From: an uncultured cyanobacterium | GTDB taxonomy: Bacteria > Cyanobacteriota > Cyanobacteriia > Phormidesmidales > Phormidesmidaceae | Reading direction: 5' to 3' | NCBI GenBank assembly: GCA_938029995.1 | Contig: CALHGI010000465.1 | Span: 1 to 14,153, forward strand | DNA: 14,153 nucleotides | Shown: positions 1-7,729 of the stretch, one piece after another | How positions within the stretch are numbered: the stretch's first letter is position 1 | Layout: every line of letters begins with the position of its first letter | Translations under genes and position numbers: made by a program | The notes under the pieces: model-generated | The model's database searches: none | What the model saw: the letters and a program-made list of their open reading frames with translations, nothing else | What the model was told of the DNA's origin: nothing

Positions 1-907
1 GCTGATCTTGGATGATACGTTTTGCTTCAATAGCCTGCTCAATGATTTTAAGGGCGAGACCTTCCACCTCATCCAGTGCTTCTTGCCCCCGCAACTTAAG
101 GCATAGACGAACAATGGGGCGCTGCCGATAGTCAGTTTCTAGCTGGGCCTTAACCTGTCCATGGTCGATTTCCACCGTCAGGGCACCCCGCTCAAAGGAC
201 CCCTCTTCCACGTTGTTAGCTTCAAGGGAGCCAGGATTGAACACCCAATTATCAACGGTGTAATGCTTATGAATATGGCCTAATCCCAAATAATCAATCC
301 CAGCTTCTTTCAGCGGTAGTAACTCACCATAGCGGATCGCCCCAGAGTAGCGGGCGATTTGACCTTCTAGGCCATGGTGAAAAAGTAAAACCTGGGAGTC
401 TGGACCTGGCGGTAATTCCGTGACCGCCGCCGCAATCTGTTGGATGGCCTTGGGGGCGGCCGCACCATACCAGCTTGACCCCAATATGCGTACACCACAG
501 TCGAGATCAATATAGCCGCCCCGTTTTGTCTCCTCATCCCAAGGCCTATACATGGTTTCACCCTGACCAGGTTCAAGGAGTTTAAGTAATCCCCAATCCG
601 ATAGGTAGCGAAGCCAGCTAGTTTTTGTCCCATAGGGACAGTTATCGTGGTTGCCTTCGATGGCGATTACTGGAATCCCAGCCGCTTGCAACTTTTGCAG
701 ACAGAGCTGAGCCTGATTCAAAATCGCCGGTTGAATCATCCGATGCTCAAACAGATCACCGGCAATAACGACGAAATCTACCGCTGTGCCAATGGCATAT
801 CGCTCAAACACGTCCCACAACGTGTGAAAAAAGTCCGTGGTGCGTACTTTACTGTTGTAGCGATCAAAACCCAGGTGTACATCGGCAATATGCAGAAATT
901 TAGCCAT
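1..907 (-). CDS. SbcD/Mre11-like DNA repair metallophosphoesterase (3' end beyond window)
   Basis: The reading frame begins at an ATG at 905-907 and stays open to the window edge, giving about 302 residues with no stop, so the C-terminus is missing. The translation carries all the calcineurin-like phosphoesterase motifs of the SbcD/Mre11 nuclease family: DVH at residues 9-11, GDLFE at 50-54, GNHDN at 85-89, a histidine pair at 177-178 and GHIH at 210-213. These residues bind the two metal ions that hydrolyse phosphodiester bonds at DNA ends. Family members normally work with an SbcC/Rad50 ATPase in repair of double-strand ends and hairpins, but no such partner is visible here. The gene starts only 18 bases after the prfA stop, so it is probably co-transcribed with prfA. 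The family assignment is firm. Whether this is the true SbcD or one of the related YhaO-like exonucleases cannot be told from the part seen. Confidence 0.9.
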   Translation of the reverse strand, partial: MAKFLHIADVHLGFDRYNSKVRTTDFFHTLWDVFERYAIGTAVDFVVIAGDLFEHRMIQPAILNQAQLCLQKLQAAGIPVIAIEGNHDNCPYGTKTSWLRYLSDWGLLKLLEPGQGETMYRPWDEETKRGGYIDLDCGVRILGSSWYGAAAPKAIQQIAAAVTELPPGPDSQVLLFHHGLEGQIARYSGAIRYGELLPLKEAGIDYLGLGHIHKHYTVDNWVFNPGSLEANNVEEGSFERGALTVEIDHGQVKAQLETDYRQRPIVRLCLKLRGQEALDEVEGLALKIIEQAIEAKRIIQDQ

Positions 908-925
908 AGTATCAGGGTGCCCTAT

Positions 926-2029
926 TTAAAGCGGTGTTTCCGCTTCGGCGGCTAGCTGCTCAAGTTTAGCCTGCTGATCTTGGCTAATGCAGGACTGTAC
1001 CATAACCTCGATGTCCCCTTCTAGGGCCGGTGAAAGGCTGAAATTTTGTGACAAGCGATGGTCCGTCACCCGATTGTCCTTGTAGTTATAGGTCCGAATT
1101 TTTTCAGATCGTGACCCTGTGCCCACTTGGGAGCGGCGCATATCCGTGACCTCAGCCTGTTGCTCTTGCAGCATCATTTCGTAAAGCTTAGCCCGCAAAA
1201 TTTGCATGGCGCGCTCTCGGTTCTGCAGTTGAGACCGTTCTTCTGTGCAAAAAATCCGAATGCCCGTGGGTTTATGGAATAAATCCACAGCCGTCTCAAC
1301 TTTATTCACATTCTGTCCACCGGCTCCACCCGAGCGGGCTGTACTCAAATCAATATCCTTTGGATCAATTTTGACTTCCACATCGTCTACTTCCGGCATC
1401 ACCGCTACAGTGGCGGTTGATGTATGCACACGACCGCTTGTTTCCGTCGCTGGCACCCTCTGTACCCGATGAACGCCCGCTTCAAACTTCAGTTTGCTAT
1501 AGACCTGATCGCCTTTAATTTCTAAGATGGCTTCTTTACAGCCCCCCATGTCAGCCACAGAATGACTCAACGTTTGCACTTTCCATCCCTGACCTTCAGA
1601 GTAGCGAGAATACATGCGGAGTAAATCCCCTGCCCAAATGCCCGCTTCATCGCCACCGGTCCCGGCCCGAATCTCCAACATTATGTTTTTGTCGTCGTTG
1701 GGATCTCGCGGTAGCAAAAGTACCTTTAACCGCGTTTCCAAGGCTTTAATACTTTCCTGAAGTTCCTTAACTTCCATGGCAGCCATTTCCCGCAGTTCTT
1801 CATCGCCAGCGGATTCTTTAAAGACTTCCTGGGCACCTACATAGTCTGACTGTGCTTTTTTCCACTCGTCATAGGTATTGATGGTTTCTTCCAAGGAAGC
1901 CCGCGCTTTGGCGATTTTCTGAAACTCATCCGGGTCTTTCGCGACATCCGGGTCCGCAAGGCGGTGCGTGAGTTCTTCAAACGTTTGGTCAACCGACTTT
2001 AGCTTGTCGAGGAGATATTGCTCAGCCAT
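926..2029 (-). CDS. prfA: Peptide chain release factor 1 (RF1)
   Basis: This cytoplasmic class I release factor reads UAA and UAG stop codons in the ribosomal A site and triggers peptide release. The 367-residue length is normal for RF1. The PAT tripeptide at residues 193-195, in the [10 protein letters not shown] context, is the RF1-type stop-codon-reading motif and separates it from RF2, which has SPF. The GGQ motif at 237-239, within [10 protein letters not shown], is the catalytic loop that enters the peptidyl transferase centre. Residues 1-110 form the predicted helical domain 1. The ATG at 2027-2029 is chosen because the N-terminus [10 protein letters not shown] fits the family. The gene follows rpmE but is separated from it by an apparent intrinsic terminator, so it may be expressed by read-through or from a weak promoter of its own. 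It is the usual last gene of the cyanobacterial ribosomal cluster. Confidence 0.98.
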   Translation of the reverse strand: MAEQYLLDKLKSVDQTFEELTHRLADPDVAKDPDEFQKIAKARASLEETINTYDEWKKAQSDYVGAQEVFKESAGDEELREMAAMEVKELQESIKALETRLKVLLLPRDPNDDKNIMLEIRAGTGGDEAGIWAGDLLRMYSRYSEGQGWKVQTLSHSVADMGGCKEAILEIKGDQVYSKLKFEAGVHRVQRVPATETSGRVHTSTATVAVMPEVDDVEVKIDPKDIDLSTARSGGAGGQNVNKVETAVDLFHKPTGIRIFCTEERSQLQNRERAMQILRAKLYEMMLQEQQAEVTDMRRSQVGTGSRSEKIRTYNYKDNRVTDHRLSQNFSLSPALEGDIEVMVQSCISQDQQAKLEQLAAEAETPL

Positions 2030-2075
2030 GGGATTTCAAATATATAAGCGGGTTAGTGCCAATTGGGGCCAAATA

Positions 2076-2110
2076 CAAAAACATCCGAGGGATATAGTAA
2101 CCCCTCGGAT
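2076..2110 (-). terminator. Intrinsic terminator between rpmE and prfA
   Basis: On the minus strand a 9-bp perfect stem (arms at 2102-2110 and 2083-2091) closes a 10-base loop and is followed by a run of five T (2077-2081). It lies about 20 bases past the rpmE stop codon and 47 bases ahead of prfA, so it should end or attenuate transcription of the ribosomal protein genes before the release factor gene. Confidence 0.75.
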
Positions 2111-2131
2111 TCAAATGACGTTATGGAGCCG

Positions 2132-2380
2132 CTAACCTTCGGCGCTTTCGGTGCTTTCGCCACTATTCTGGCTATCAGACATACCGTACTTACGTAGGAA
2201 TCGTTCCACACGACCTTCCGTATCAATAATCTTCTGAGTACCAGTGTAGAAGGGGTGGTTGCCAGACCAAACATCAACGTGTAGTTCCGGCTTAGTGGAA
2301 CCCACAGTCATAATTAATTTGCCGTCGCAGTAAACCTTGGCATCGGGATACCACTCGGGATGAATATCAGCTTTTGGCAT
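2132..2380 (-). CDS. rpmE: 50S ribosomal protein L31, cysteine-poor (C-minus) form
   Basis: L31 is a small protein of the large ribosomal subunit that lies at the subunit interface and contacts the 30S head. The 82-residue product shows the L31 signature around residues 33-60 (LHVDVWSGNHPFYTGTQ). Only one cysteine is present, C18. The positions that in zinc-binding L31 hold the CxxC pair read WSGN instead, so this protein cannot form the usual four-cysteine zinc site. That form is typical of cyanobacteria and plastids. The last dozen residues are acidic and serine-rich. The gene follows rpsI by 49 bases and is the last ribosomal protein gene of the left cluster. A terminator follows it. Confidence 0.97.
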   Translation of the reverse strand: MPKADIHPEWYPDAKVYCDGKLIMTVGSTKPELHVDVWSGNHPFYTGTQKIIDTEGRVERFLRKYGMSDSQNSGESTESAEG

Positions 2381-2429
2381 TGTTCTGTTCCGGGAGTGAA
2401 ATAGCTAGAGAGAATGAGTAGTCCCAAAC

Positions 2430-2840
2430 TTAACGCTTGGAGAACTGGGAAGCTTTACGCGCTTTCTTCAAACCGTACTTCTTCCGTTCTTTACAACGGG
2501 GATCACGGGTTAGATAGCCTTCAATTTTCAGCGGTCCGCGGTTGGCTGGGTCTAGTTCACACAGGGCGCGAGCTACACCGAGCTTGATGGCATCAGCCTG
2601 GCCGGTTAATCCACCACCTCGAACGTTCACTAAAATGTCGTAGTCGGATTCCAATCCAAGGGTTTCCAAGGGAGCCTTGGTTGCCGACATGTAGGCGGCA
2701 TTATTTTGTAGATGGGTTTCGCCAGGCTTGCCATTCACAACAAGCTTGCCATCCCCAGGGACTAAACGTACACGGGCGACAGACGCCTTGCGACGACCAG
2801 TACCCCAATAAACAACGCGATCAGATTGTCCTTCCGACAT
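2430..2840 (-). CDS. rpsI: 30S ribosomal protein S9
   Basis: S9 is a component of the head of the small subunit. The 136-residue product has the family core [16 protein letters not shown] near the N-terminus and the very basic tail ending QFSKR. In S9 proteins this tail reaches the P-site tRNA anticodon loop. The intact tail argues that the 3' end is complete. The ATG at 2838-2840 is preceded by an AGGAG-type ribosome binding site about 11 bases upstream. The gene follows rplM by 46 bases, the near-universal bacterial L13-S9 pair. Confidence 0.98.
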   Translation of the reverse strand: MSEGQSDRVVYWGTGRRKASVARVRLVPGDGKLVVNGKPGETHLQNNAAYMSATKAPLETLGLESDYDILVNVRGGGLTGQADAIKLGVARALCELDPANRGPLKIEGYLTRDPRCKERKKYGLKKARKASQFSKR

Positions 2841-2886
2841 GTGATTATGCTCTCCTGCAAATAATGATCAGTTGACGTCGATAGCT

Positions 2887-3318
2887 TTAGAGTTCGAGCG
2901 CTTCCGGTTGTTGAGCTTCGTGGGGATGCTCTGGACCCGCATAAACTTTTAGATTCGTAAACAATTTGCGACCTAGAGCGTTCTTCGGCAGCATTCCCTT
3001 AATCGCTTTTTCAATAATGCGCTCGGGAATACGATTCTGTAGCTGCTCGAATGTCTCGACCTTCATTCCACCGGGACGACCGGAGTGACGGCGATATAGC
3101 TTTTGTTCACGCTTTCTGCCGGTAACAGCCACTTTTTCTGCGTTGATGACAACGACAAAGTCACCCGTATCCATATTGGGGGTAAACGTGGGCTTATTCT
3201 TACCCCTTAAAATGCTAGCAATTTCAGTAGCAAGACGACCAAGTCGCTTGTCGGTGGCGTCAACGACATACCACTTTTTATCAATTTCTTGGACAGGAGG
3301 AATGTAGGTCTTAGACAT
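2887..3318 (-). CDS. rplM: 50S ribosomal protein L13
   Basis: L13 is an early-assembly protein of the large subunit. The 143-residue product is of normal length and contains the conserved [15 protein letters not shown] stretch at about 17-31, the [12 protein letters not shown] segment at about 52-63, and the [10 protein letters not shown] block near residue 110. All of these are characteristic of L13. The gene lies between truA and rpsI on the same strand. The 86-base gap upstream, after truA, holds a short palindrome but no T-tailed terminator, so it is probably in the same transcript as truA. Confidence 0.98.
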   Translation of the reverse strand: MSKTYIPPVQEIDKKWYVVDATDKRLGRLATEIASILRGKNKPTFTPNMDTGDFVVVINAEKVAVTGRKREQKLYRRHSGRPGGMKVETFEQLQNRIPERIIEKAIKGMLPKNALGRKLFTNLKVYAGPEHPHEAQQPEALEL

Positions 3319-3389
3319 GCTTAGGCTCTGATATCAACGAACTGTAGGGAAGGCGGCTGTGGAATAAATGCGGTGAGTCACATCTTCCC

Positions 3390-3405
3390 GATTGCCTGGG
3401 CAATC
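3390..3405. repeat. Short perfect palindrome after truA
   Basis: GATTGCC and GGCAATC are separated by two bases directly past the truA stop. Read as RNA it gives a small hairpin with a six-pair stem and a CAGG-type tetraloop (CTGG on the plus strand). No T run follows on the minus strand, so it is more likely an mRNA end-protection or processing hairpin than a terminator. Confidence 0.4.
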
Positions 3406-4283
3406 TAAACAGCCAAATTCTTTGCGGTGGAATGCAGCATCGGCATTGGTTGGGTATCAAACCAAGCATCCGGTGAAAACGGAAAATGTTGGTAACCTAC
3501 CCGCAATAGGCAAAGTCCTTGGGGGGGGGCGGCGTGCTTAACCAAGTCACGTCTACCCGACTGCCAAAGTTCAGTAAAAGCAGCAGGGGTTAGACGACCT
3601 CGCCCTACCCTCACCAGCAAACCCATCACCAGGCGAACCATGCCATAGAGAAAACCAGCAGCTTGCAGCTCAACCTGAACAAACGGTCCTCGACGGAAGC
3701 ACTCAGCCGCTTGCAACTCAACCCAAGAATGGGCACGACTAGACCCCGCGCGATGAAACGCAGTTAGCTCATGATAACCCACCAAGGGGGTTAATGCCGA
3801 CTGCATTAGCTGCTCGTCCAATGGCTCATGGTATACGTGCCACGTATAGGGACGAACAAAGAGATTGGGACAAGCGTCGGTATATAGGGTATATCGATAC
3901 CGCCGCCATTGGGCTGAATACTGGGCGTGCCAGTCGTCAGGAACATTGGCTGAAGCCCGAATCACAATGTCCTGACACAATCGGTGATTGAGAATAGCTG
4001 CCCATCGATAAGCAGGTATCACCTTGGGCACATCAAAATGGGCTACTTGTGCCGCGGCATGCACACCCGTATCGGTGCGCCCTGCGCCATGGATGGTGAC
4101 CGCTGTTCCCAACACTGAGGCTATGGCCGTCTCAATCTCCGCCTGGACCGTACGCTCATCTGGCTGTCGTTGCCAACCGCGAAAGTGGGTGCCTTGGTAC
4201 TGAATAACAATTGCAACCCGATGGGTTCCTTTTTCGTTTTCAGACACAGCCTCTAACTGTTTAGCAATATTACGATGGGCCAT
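3405..4283 (-). CDS. truA: tRNA pseudouridine synthase A (positions 38-40)
   Basis: TruA converts uridines at positions 38, 39 and 40 of the tRNA anticodon arm to pseudouridine. The 292-residue product holds the catalytic motif GAGRTDTGVHA, with the nucleophile aspartate at residue 71. It also has the QYQGTHFRGWQRQ strand at about 28-40 and the C-terminal LYGMVRLVMGLLVRVG block of the family. The first 20 or so residues (up to KGT) precede the conserved core and are not diagnostic, but no better in-frame start is seen. The ATG lies 11 bases after the rplQ stop, which indicates co-transcription; placement of truA in this cluster is typical of cyanobacteria. A run of nine C occurs in the coding strand (3521-3529, encoding Ala-Pro-Pro). 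It could be prone to slippage, but the frame is intact here. Confidence 0.97.
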   Translation of the reverse strand: MAHRNIAKQLEAVSENEKGTHRVAIVIQYQGTHFRGWQRQPDERTVQAEIETAIASVLGTAVTIHGAGRTDTGVHAAAQVAHFDVPKVIPAYRWAAILNHRLCQDIVIRASANVPDDWHAQYSAQWRRYRYTLYTDACPNLFVRPYTWHVYHEPLDEQLMQSALTPLVGYHELTAFHRAGSSRAHSWVELQAAECFRRGPFVQVELQAAGFLYGMVRLVMGLLVRVGRGRLTPAAFTELWQSGRRDLVKHAAPPQGLCLLRVGYQHFPFSPDAWFDTQPMPMLHSTAKNLAV

Positions 4284-4294
4284 TGAGCTGAGGA

Positions 4295-4645
4295 CTAGGT
4301 AAGCTCAATAATAGCCATCACAGAATTATCACCCCGACGACTAACCGTACGCACGACACGGGTATATCCGCCCTTACGTTCGGCATAGCGAGTGGGGGCT
4401 TGCTCAAATAAGGCATGGACGAGATCTTTGTCGTACATGTATCCCATTGCTCGACGGCGAGCTGCTAGGGAGCCTTCTTTGGCCAAGGTGATCATGCGCT
4501 CTGCTTCTGAGCGAACGGCCTTAGCACGGGTCAAGGTGGTTTTAATTCGCCCATGACGAATGAGTTCGGTAGTGAGCGCTCGTAGCAAAGCACGACGCTG
4601 ATCAGCAGGTTTGCCCAAGTGGGGCGTACGGCAACGGTGGCGCAT
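4295..4645 (-). CDS. rplQ: 50S ribosomal protein L17
   Basis: L17 lies near the polypeptide exit tunnel on the large subunit. The 116-residue product starts [20 protein letters not shown] and contains the [20 protein letters not shown] block that defines the bacterial L17 family. Its length is normal. A GAGGAG ribosome binding site sits about 6 bases before the ATG at 4643-4645. The gene follows rpoA as usual, but the 95-base gap contains two hairpins, the second with a T tail, so L17 synthesis may be lowered relative to RpoA by attenuation. I see no promoter between that terminator and rplQ. Confidence 0.98.
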   Translation of the reverse strand: MRHRCRTPHLGKPADQRRALLRALTTELIRHGRIKTTLTRAKAVRSEAERMITLAKEGSLAARRRAMGYMYDKDLVHALFEQAPTRYAERKGGYTRVVRTVSRRGDNSVMAIIELT

Positions 4646-4675
4646 GATATCTCCTCAGTGTTAGCGCTAGACAAG

Positions 4676-4700
4676 AAAAAACCGAAGCCTGGGGCTTCGG
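4676..4700 (-). terminator. Intrinsic terminator or attenuator between rpoA and rplQ
   Basis: On the minus strand an 8-bp perfect GC-rich stem (CCGAAGCC pairs with GGCTTCGG; arms at 4693-4700 and 4682-4689) closes a 3-base loop and runs straight into six T (4676-4681). This is a textbook Rho-independent signal inside an operon that is normally continuous. It leaves only about 30 bases before the rplQ start, too little for a separate promoter. Confidence 0.8.
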
Positions 4701-4706
4701 AGGGAT

Positions 4707-4727
4707 GGCCTGAAATAATTCAAGGCC
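4707..4727 (-). other. Second hairpin after the rpoA stop
   Basis: GGCCTGAA (4707-4714) pairs with TTCAAGGCC (4719-4727), with one bulged A and a four-base loop. It lies between the rpoA stop and the T-tailed hairpin at 4676-4700. It could act as an RNA processing or 3'-end protection element working with that terminator. Confidence 0.5.
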
Positions 4728-4740
4728 AAGAGCCAGAGTC

Positions 4741-5688
4741 TTAAGATGACTTGGCGGGTTTTTCCATCGGCAACATAATGCCAAGACGGTAGTGCAAAGC
4801 TTCAACAACTTCTTCAGCTGATTTCTGACCAAAGTTTTTAATCTCTAGGAGATCTTCTTGGCTATAGTCCAATAAATCAGACACCGAGTTAATTTGTGCT
4901 CGCTTCAAACAGTTGTAAGCTCTGACCGAAAGCTGTAGTTCCTCAATGGGGATTTGATAGGTGGTGTCTTCTTCCTTGACATCCTCATCCCGCTTCGGTT
5001 CAAGGGTGACATCCTTGAGAGGACTAAAGAGATCCACCAAAATATCCGCAGCCTGGCTCATAGCTTGCTGAGGAGTTAGGCTGCCGTTGGTGTTGACCTC
5101 CATAATCAGCCGGTCTTTGGGCTGATCCGCGCCGACGATCATCTCTTCAACTGAGTAGTTGACCTTACGGACAGGCATGAAGATCGCATCGATCTGCATA
5201 AAGTCTAATGCAGTGGCTTCATCCCTATTATTGCTGACAGCGCGATAGCCGCGGCCATTTTCCACTCGAAACTCCATTTCGAGGGTATGCCCTTGGGCCA
5301 CCGATGCCACATAGTGGTCCGGATTAATCAGCTCTACTTCAGCAGGTAACTCAAAGTGAGCAGCCGTTACCGTTGCTGGTCCTTGGACAGCTAAACGGCC
5401 AATCTGAGGCTGATTCGTATAGGTTTTAAGAACAACCTCCTTAAGGTTAAGGATGATGTCTAAGACATCCTCACGAACGCCTGGAATAGTCGCAAACTCA
5501 TGGTTTGCCCCCGCCATGCGCACGGCTGTGATTGCAGCACCTTCAAGGTTTGACAGCAGTACTCGTCTTAGGGCATTGCCCACTGTAATGCCCTGACTAC
5601 GCTCAAGGGGCTCGATGATAAACCGACTAAATTGACTTTGGTCATCATCGACAATCGATTCTACGCATTCAACTTGAAACTGTCCCAC
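4741..5688 (-). CDS. rpoA: DNA-directed RNA polymerase subunit alpha
   Basis: The alpha subunit dimerises to nucleate assembly of RNA polymerase, and its C-terminal domain contacts promoter UP elements and activators. The 315-residue product has the N-terminal assembly domain (for example GITVGNALRRVLLSNLEGAAI at about 34-54, split into GITVGNALRR and VLLSNLEGAAI) and the C-terminal helix-hairpin-helix domain at about 245-305, with SVRAYNCLKRAQI and NFGQKSAEEVVEAL. A charged linker rich in Glu and Asp at about 228-243 joins them. The start is a GTG at 5686-5688. It is preceded by a GGGAGG ribosome binding site (5697-5702) with an 8-base spacer, which fixes this start. The gene follows rpsK by 69 bases. 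Confidence 0.99.
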   Translation of the reverse strand: MGQFQVECVESIVDDDQSQFSRFIIEPLERSQGITVGNALRRVLLSNLEGAAITAVRMAGANHEFATIPGVREDVLDIILNLKEVVLKTYTNQPQIGRLAVQGPATVTAAHFELPAEVELINPDHYVASVAQGHTLEMEFRVENGRGYRAVSNNRDEATALDFMQIDAIFMPVRKVNYSVEEMIVGADQPKDRLIMEVNTNGSLTPQQAMSQAADILVDLFSPLKDVTLEPKRDEDVKEEDTTYQIPIEELQLSVRAYNCLKRAQINSVSDLLDYSQEDLLEIKNFGQKSAEEVVEALHYRLGIMLPMEKPAKSS

Positions 5689-5757
5689 TACAGTGGCCTC
5701 CCTTAGATAGCTATGCCTGCTGGCTGATCTGTTAGCTGATGGTAATAGATATCAAAT

Positions 5758-6150
5758 TTAAACACGTCGACGCTTGGGTGGGCGGCAACCGTTATGGGGA
5801 ATGGGAGTCACATCTCTAATTAATGTGATTTCTAACCCAGCTCCTTGGAGTGCACGAATAGCGGTTTCGCGTCCAGCTCCCGGACCGCTGACCATGACTT
5901 CAACCTGACGCATACCTTGGTCCATCGCTCGCCGCGCGGCACCGTCAGCAGCGGTTTGGGCTGCGAATGGAGTTCCTTTTTTCGCACCTTTAAAGCCACT
6001 GGAACCGGCTGATGCCCATGAAATGGCATCACCTTTGGTGTCTGTAATGGTGACAATAGTGTTGTTGAATGTCGATTGGATGTGGACGACACCATTGGGG
6101 ACATTCTTTCGGGATTTGCGTCCACCCGCGCGCTTGACGCCTTTTGCCAT
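5758..6150 (-). CDS. rpsK: 30S ribosomal protein S11
   Basis: S11 forms part of the platform of the small subunit near the mRNA exit and the E site. The 130-residue product carries the family segments [54 protein letters not shown] and the conserved basic end [11 protein letters not shown]. Length and end are normal. The start is the ATG at 6148-6150, with only a weak GGAA upstream. A 168-base gap separates it from rpsM, unusually wide for this pair, and a candidate promoter lies in that gap. Confidence 0.98.
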   Translation of the reverse strand: MAKGVKRAGGRKSRKNVPNGVVHIQSTFNNTIVTITDTKGDAISWASAGSSGFKGAKKGTPFAAQTAADGAARRAMDQGMRQVEVMVSGPGAGRETAIRALQGAGLEITLIRDVTPIPHNGCRPPKRRRV

Positions 6151-6206
6151 GATTCGTGTATTCCGAAAACGTTAACTCTTCAAAACTTTCCTAGCAATCA
6201 AACAGC

Positions 6207-6236
6207 AATTTACCTACCGCTGGATTGCCTTGTCAA
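6207..6236 (-). promoter_or_regulatory. Candidate sigma-70 promoter ahead of rpsK
   Basis: On the minus strand a perfect TTGACA (-35, at 6231-6236) is followed after 18 bases by TAAATT (-10, at 6207-6212, four of six consensus matches). Transcription would begin near 6200 and give a leader of about 50 bases before the rpsK ATG. It would supply rpsK-rpoA and downstream genes independently of rpmJ-rpsM. Confidence 0.45.
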
Positions 6237-6318
6237 AATACCCTTTATGTTGTAACACGCATGCCGCCATTAACAACCCGATTAAAGATCACCTGCAGAT
6301 TGGCTGCGTATTCAGGGT

Positions 6319-6699
6319 CTACTTCTTGCCAGGTTTCTTCTTGCCGGCAATGGCTAAACGCTTGCCTCGACGGGTGCGTGCATTGGTGCGGGTACGCTGA
6401 CCACGCACCGGTAGTCCCATGCGATGCCGACGACCTCGATAGCAGCCGATATCCATCAGCCGCTTGATGTTCATGCTTTCCCAGCGTCTCAGATCACCTT
6501 CGATCTGATAGTCGTTTTCAACGACTTCCCGCAATTTAGCTACATCACTATCAACCAGGTCCTTAACGCGAATATCAGCATTAACCCCAGTCTTTGCCAA
6601 GATTTGTTTGGCGCGGCTCGGACCGATGCCGTAAATATAGGTTAATCCAATCTCAATGCGCTTATCCCTGGGTAGGTCAACGCCTGCAATACGTGCCAC
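6319..6699 (-). CDS. rpsM: 30S ribosomal protein S13
   Basis: S13 sits in the head of the small subunit, contacts P-site tRNA and forms an intersubunit bridge. The 126-residue product begins [21 protein letters not shown], with the [11 protein letters not shown] helix-two-turn-helix at about 25-35 and the conserved [22 protein letters not shown] block. The basic C-terminal tail ends KKPGKK. The start codon is GTG at 6697-6699, with a GGGAG ribosome binding site about 11 bases upstream; no ATG fits the conserved N-terminus. The gene follows rpmJ by 111 bases. Confidence 0.98.
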   Translation of the reverse strand: MARIAGVDLPRDKRIEIGLTYIYGIGPSRAKQILAKTGVNADIRVKDLVDSDVAKLREVVENDYQIEGDLRRWESMNIKRLMDIGCYRGRRHRMGLPVRGQRTRTNARTRRGKRLAIAGKKKPGKK

Positions 6700-6739
6700 C
6701 GTGCTTTCTCCCTAGTTTGCTGCCGTGCGGTTTGAATCT

Positions 6740-6760
6740 CACTGAACTGATTAGTCAGTG
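6740..6760. other. Hairpin in the rpmJ-rpsM gap
   Basis: CACTGA and TCAGTG form the base of an 8-bp stem with one bulged base and a GATT loop. No T run follows on the minus strand, so it is not a classical terminator. It may be a processing or stability element, or chance. Confidence 0.35.
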
Positions 6761-6810
6761 GAAAACCTCTAAATTGAATCTGAAAAAAATCGTTAAACTG
6801 GCTACAGTGA

Positions 6811-6924
6811 CTAACCCTGACGTTGCTTATGCTTGGGGTTAGAACAAATCACCATGACTCGACCGCGTCGACGGATCACCCGACACTTGTCGCACATTTT
6901 CTTGACGGATGCCCGTACTTTCAT
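6811..6924 (-). CDS. rpmJ: 50S ribosomal protein L36
   Basis: This 37-residue protein ([16 protein letters not shown] at its start, ending KHKQRQG) matches bacterial and plastid L36 along its whole length. Cysteines 11, 14 and 27 and histidine 32 form the zinc-ribbon site of the family. L36 binds 23S rRNA late in large-subunit assembly. It starts at the ATG at 6922-6924 and ends at TAG at 6811-6813. It is the first gene of the left cluster: the gene that normally precedes it, infA, is absent from the 265 bases upstream, and a strong promoter is there instead. No good Shine-Dalgarno sequence is seen; the leader is AT-rich. Confidence 0.97.
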   Translation of the reverse strand: MKVRASVKKMCDKCRVIRRRGRVMVICSNPKHKQRQG

Positions 6925-6962
6925 GCTGAAAAATTGTAATAAAATTTGCCTACAGAAGTGTG

Positions 6963-6992
6963 ATTCTAGCAAACAGCTTAACAACCAGTCAA
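6963..6992 (-). promoter_or_regulatory. Strong sigma-70 promoter of the rpmJ-rpsM-rpsK-rpoA cluster
   Basis: On the minus strand TTGACT (-35, at 6987-6992) and TAGAAT (-10, at 6963-6968) are separated by 18 bases, and the -10 carries an extended TGC just upstream. Each hexamer matches consensus at five of six positions. The predicted start near 6956 leaves a 30-odd base AT-rich leader before rpmJ. This fits a gene cluster that has been cut off from its upstream operon. Confidence 0.75.
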
Positions 6993-7123
6993 TTAATTTT
7001 TGTTGCGAATCATTGATGTGGGTTGAATCCGCTGGCTGTCGATGTCACGGCGTTTGAGGCCTTGCTGTTAGCGTTGTCTTTGGCCCTGTTGATGTGTAGC
7101 TGTGGTCGGTATGTGTGTGGGCC

Positions 7124-7167
7124 AATAAAAAAGCTCTGCTGTTAATAATTAGCAGAGCTTTTTTATT
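7124..7167 (-). terminator. Strong terminator after psb27
   Basis: A perfect 17-bp inverted repeat (7124-7140 and 7151-7167) with a 10-base loop has a GC-containing core, GCTCTGCT/AGCAGAGC, flanked by six A on one side and six T on the other. It begins 22 bases past the psb27 stop and ends that transcript. Because it is symmetrical it could act in both directions. It also insulates the rpmJ promoter at 6963-6992 from upstream transcription. Confidence 0.9.
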
Positions 7168-7189
7168 GTGTATGGATGGAATTTTGAGT

Positions 7190-7600
7190 CTAGGCTGCTT
7201 CTCGTCTTAGGGCCATCTCAACTTGCTTAAACTCTTGCTCAAGGCGAGTTTTAAGTTTTTCTGGGATAGGACGATTTGGGTAGGAGCTGTAGTGCCCTGC
7301 TAATGCATTGAGTGCTGTTTGCATGGTTGCAAAGGAACTGAGGCTAGATGCACCTGCCGATCGTCGATAGCGCGCCGAAAAGGAGTTGATTTGCTGTCTT
7401 GCCTGGGCGCGAACCTCAGGTAGATTGGGCGCGTCTGCGGGAAGTTCGATGGCAGCTCTAAGGGTTTCTACCACAGCTACGGTGTCTTGGCGATAGTTGC
7501 CGCTGAGGCCGTCGGCTCCGGTGCCATCTCCACCACAACCGGTGAGACCCAAGATTGCCACTAGGGTAAATGCAAACAAGCGAGACAAAATGCGTTTCAT
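7190..7600 (-). CDS. psb27: Photosystem II assembly lipoprotein Psb27
   Basis: Psb27 is a lumenal lipoprotein that binds CP43 in photosystem II assembly and repair intermediates and delays docking of the oxygen-evolving complex. The 136-residue product has a lipoprotein signal: MKRILSR, then a hydrophobic segment at about 9-20, then the lipobox LTGC with the lipidated cysteine at residue 22. The mature part has the Psb27 four-helix signature, notably SLSSFATMQTALNALAGHY at about 87-104 and the SYPNRPIPEKLKTRLEQEFK segment that follows, both highly conserved in the family. The ATG at 7598-7600 is chosen because it gives a compact signal peptide; a TTG five codons upstream is possible but unneeded. 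The gene follows the AAA/R3H gene by 129 bases and ends before a strong terminator. Confidence 0.95.
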   Translation of the reverse strand: MKRILSRLFAFTLVAILGLTGCGGDGTGADGLSGNYRQDTVAVVETLRAAIELPADAPNLPEVRAQARQQINSFSARYRRSAGASSLSSFATMQTALNALAGHYSSYPNRPIPEKLKTRLEQEFKQVEMALRREAA

Positions 7601-7729
7601 AAACTTAGTTCCCAATTAAGATGGCTCCACGTTGGTATGCCTGGCCACTGGGCCTGTATTGGTCATCTTATCGGAATGGGGTACGGAGGAGAAATCTTGG
7701 GGGCTGGTTGGGGCTGGTGATGTTGGGTG

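Noticed and set aside
647..955. 102-codon plus-strand frame opposite the SbcD-like gene
   Set aside because: It is antisense to conserved phosphoesterase motifs; no independent evidence.
5832..6125. Open frame on the minus strand inside rpsK
   Set aside because: It is an alternative frame of a well-conserved S11 gene, with no ribosome binding site or family resemblance.
7601..7615. Five-residue longer Psb27 start from TTG
   Set aside because: The ATG at 7598-7600 gives a standard lipoprotein signal peptide starting MKRIL.
7680..7729. GGGGCTGGTT/GGGGCTGGTG tandem-like repeat between the R3H gene and psb27
   Set aside because: Only two imperfect 10-base units in G-rich sequence; no sign of function.
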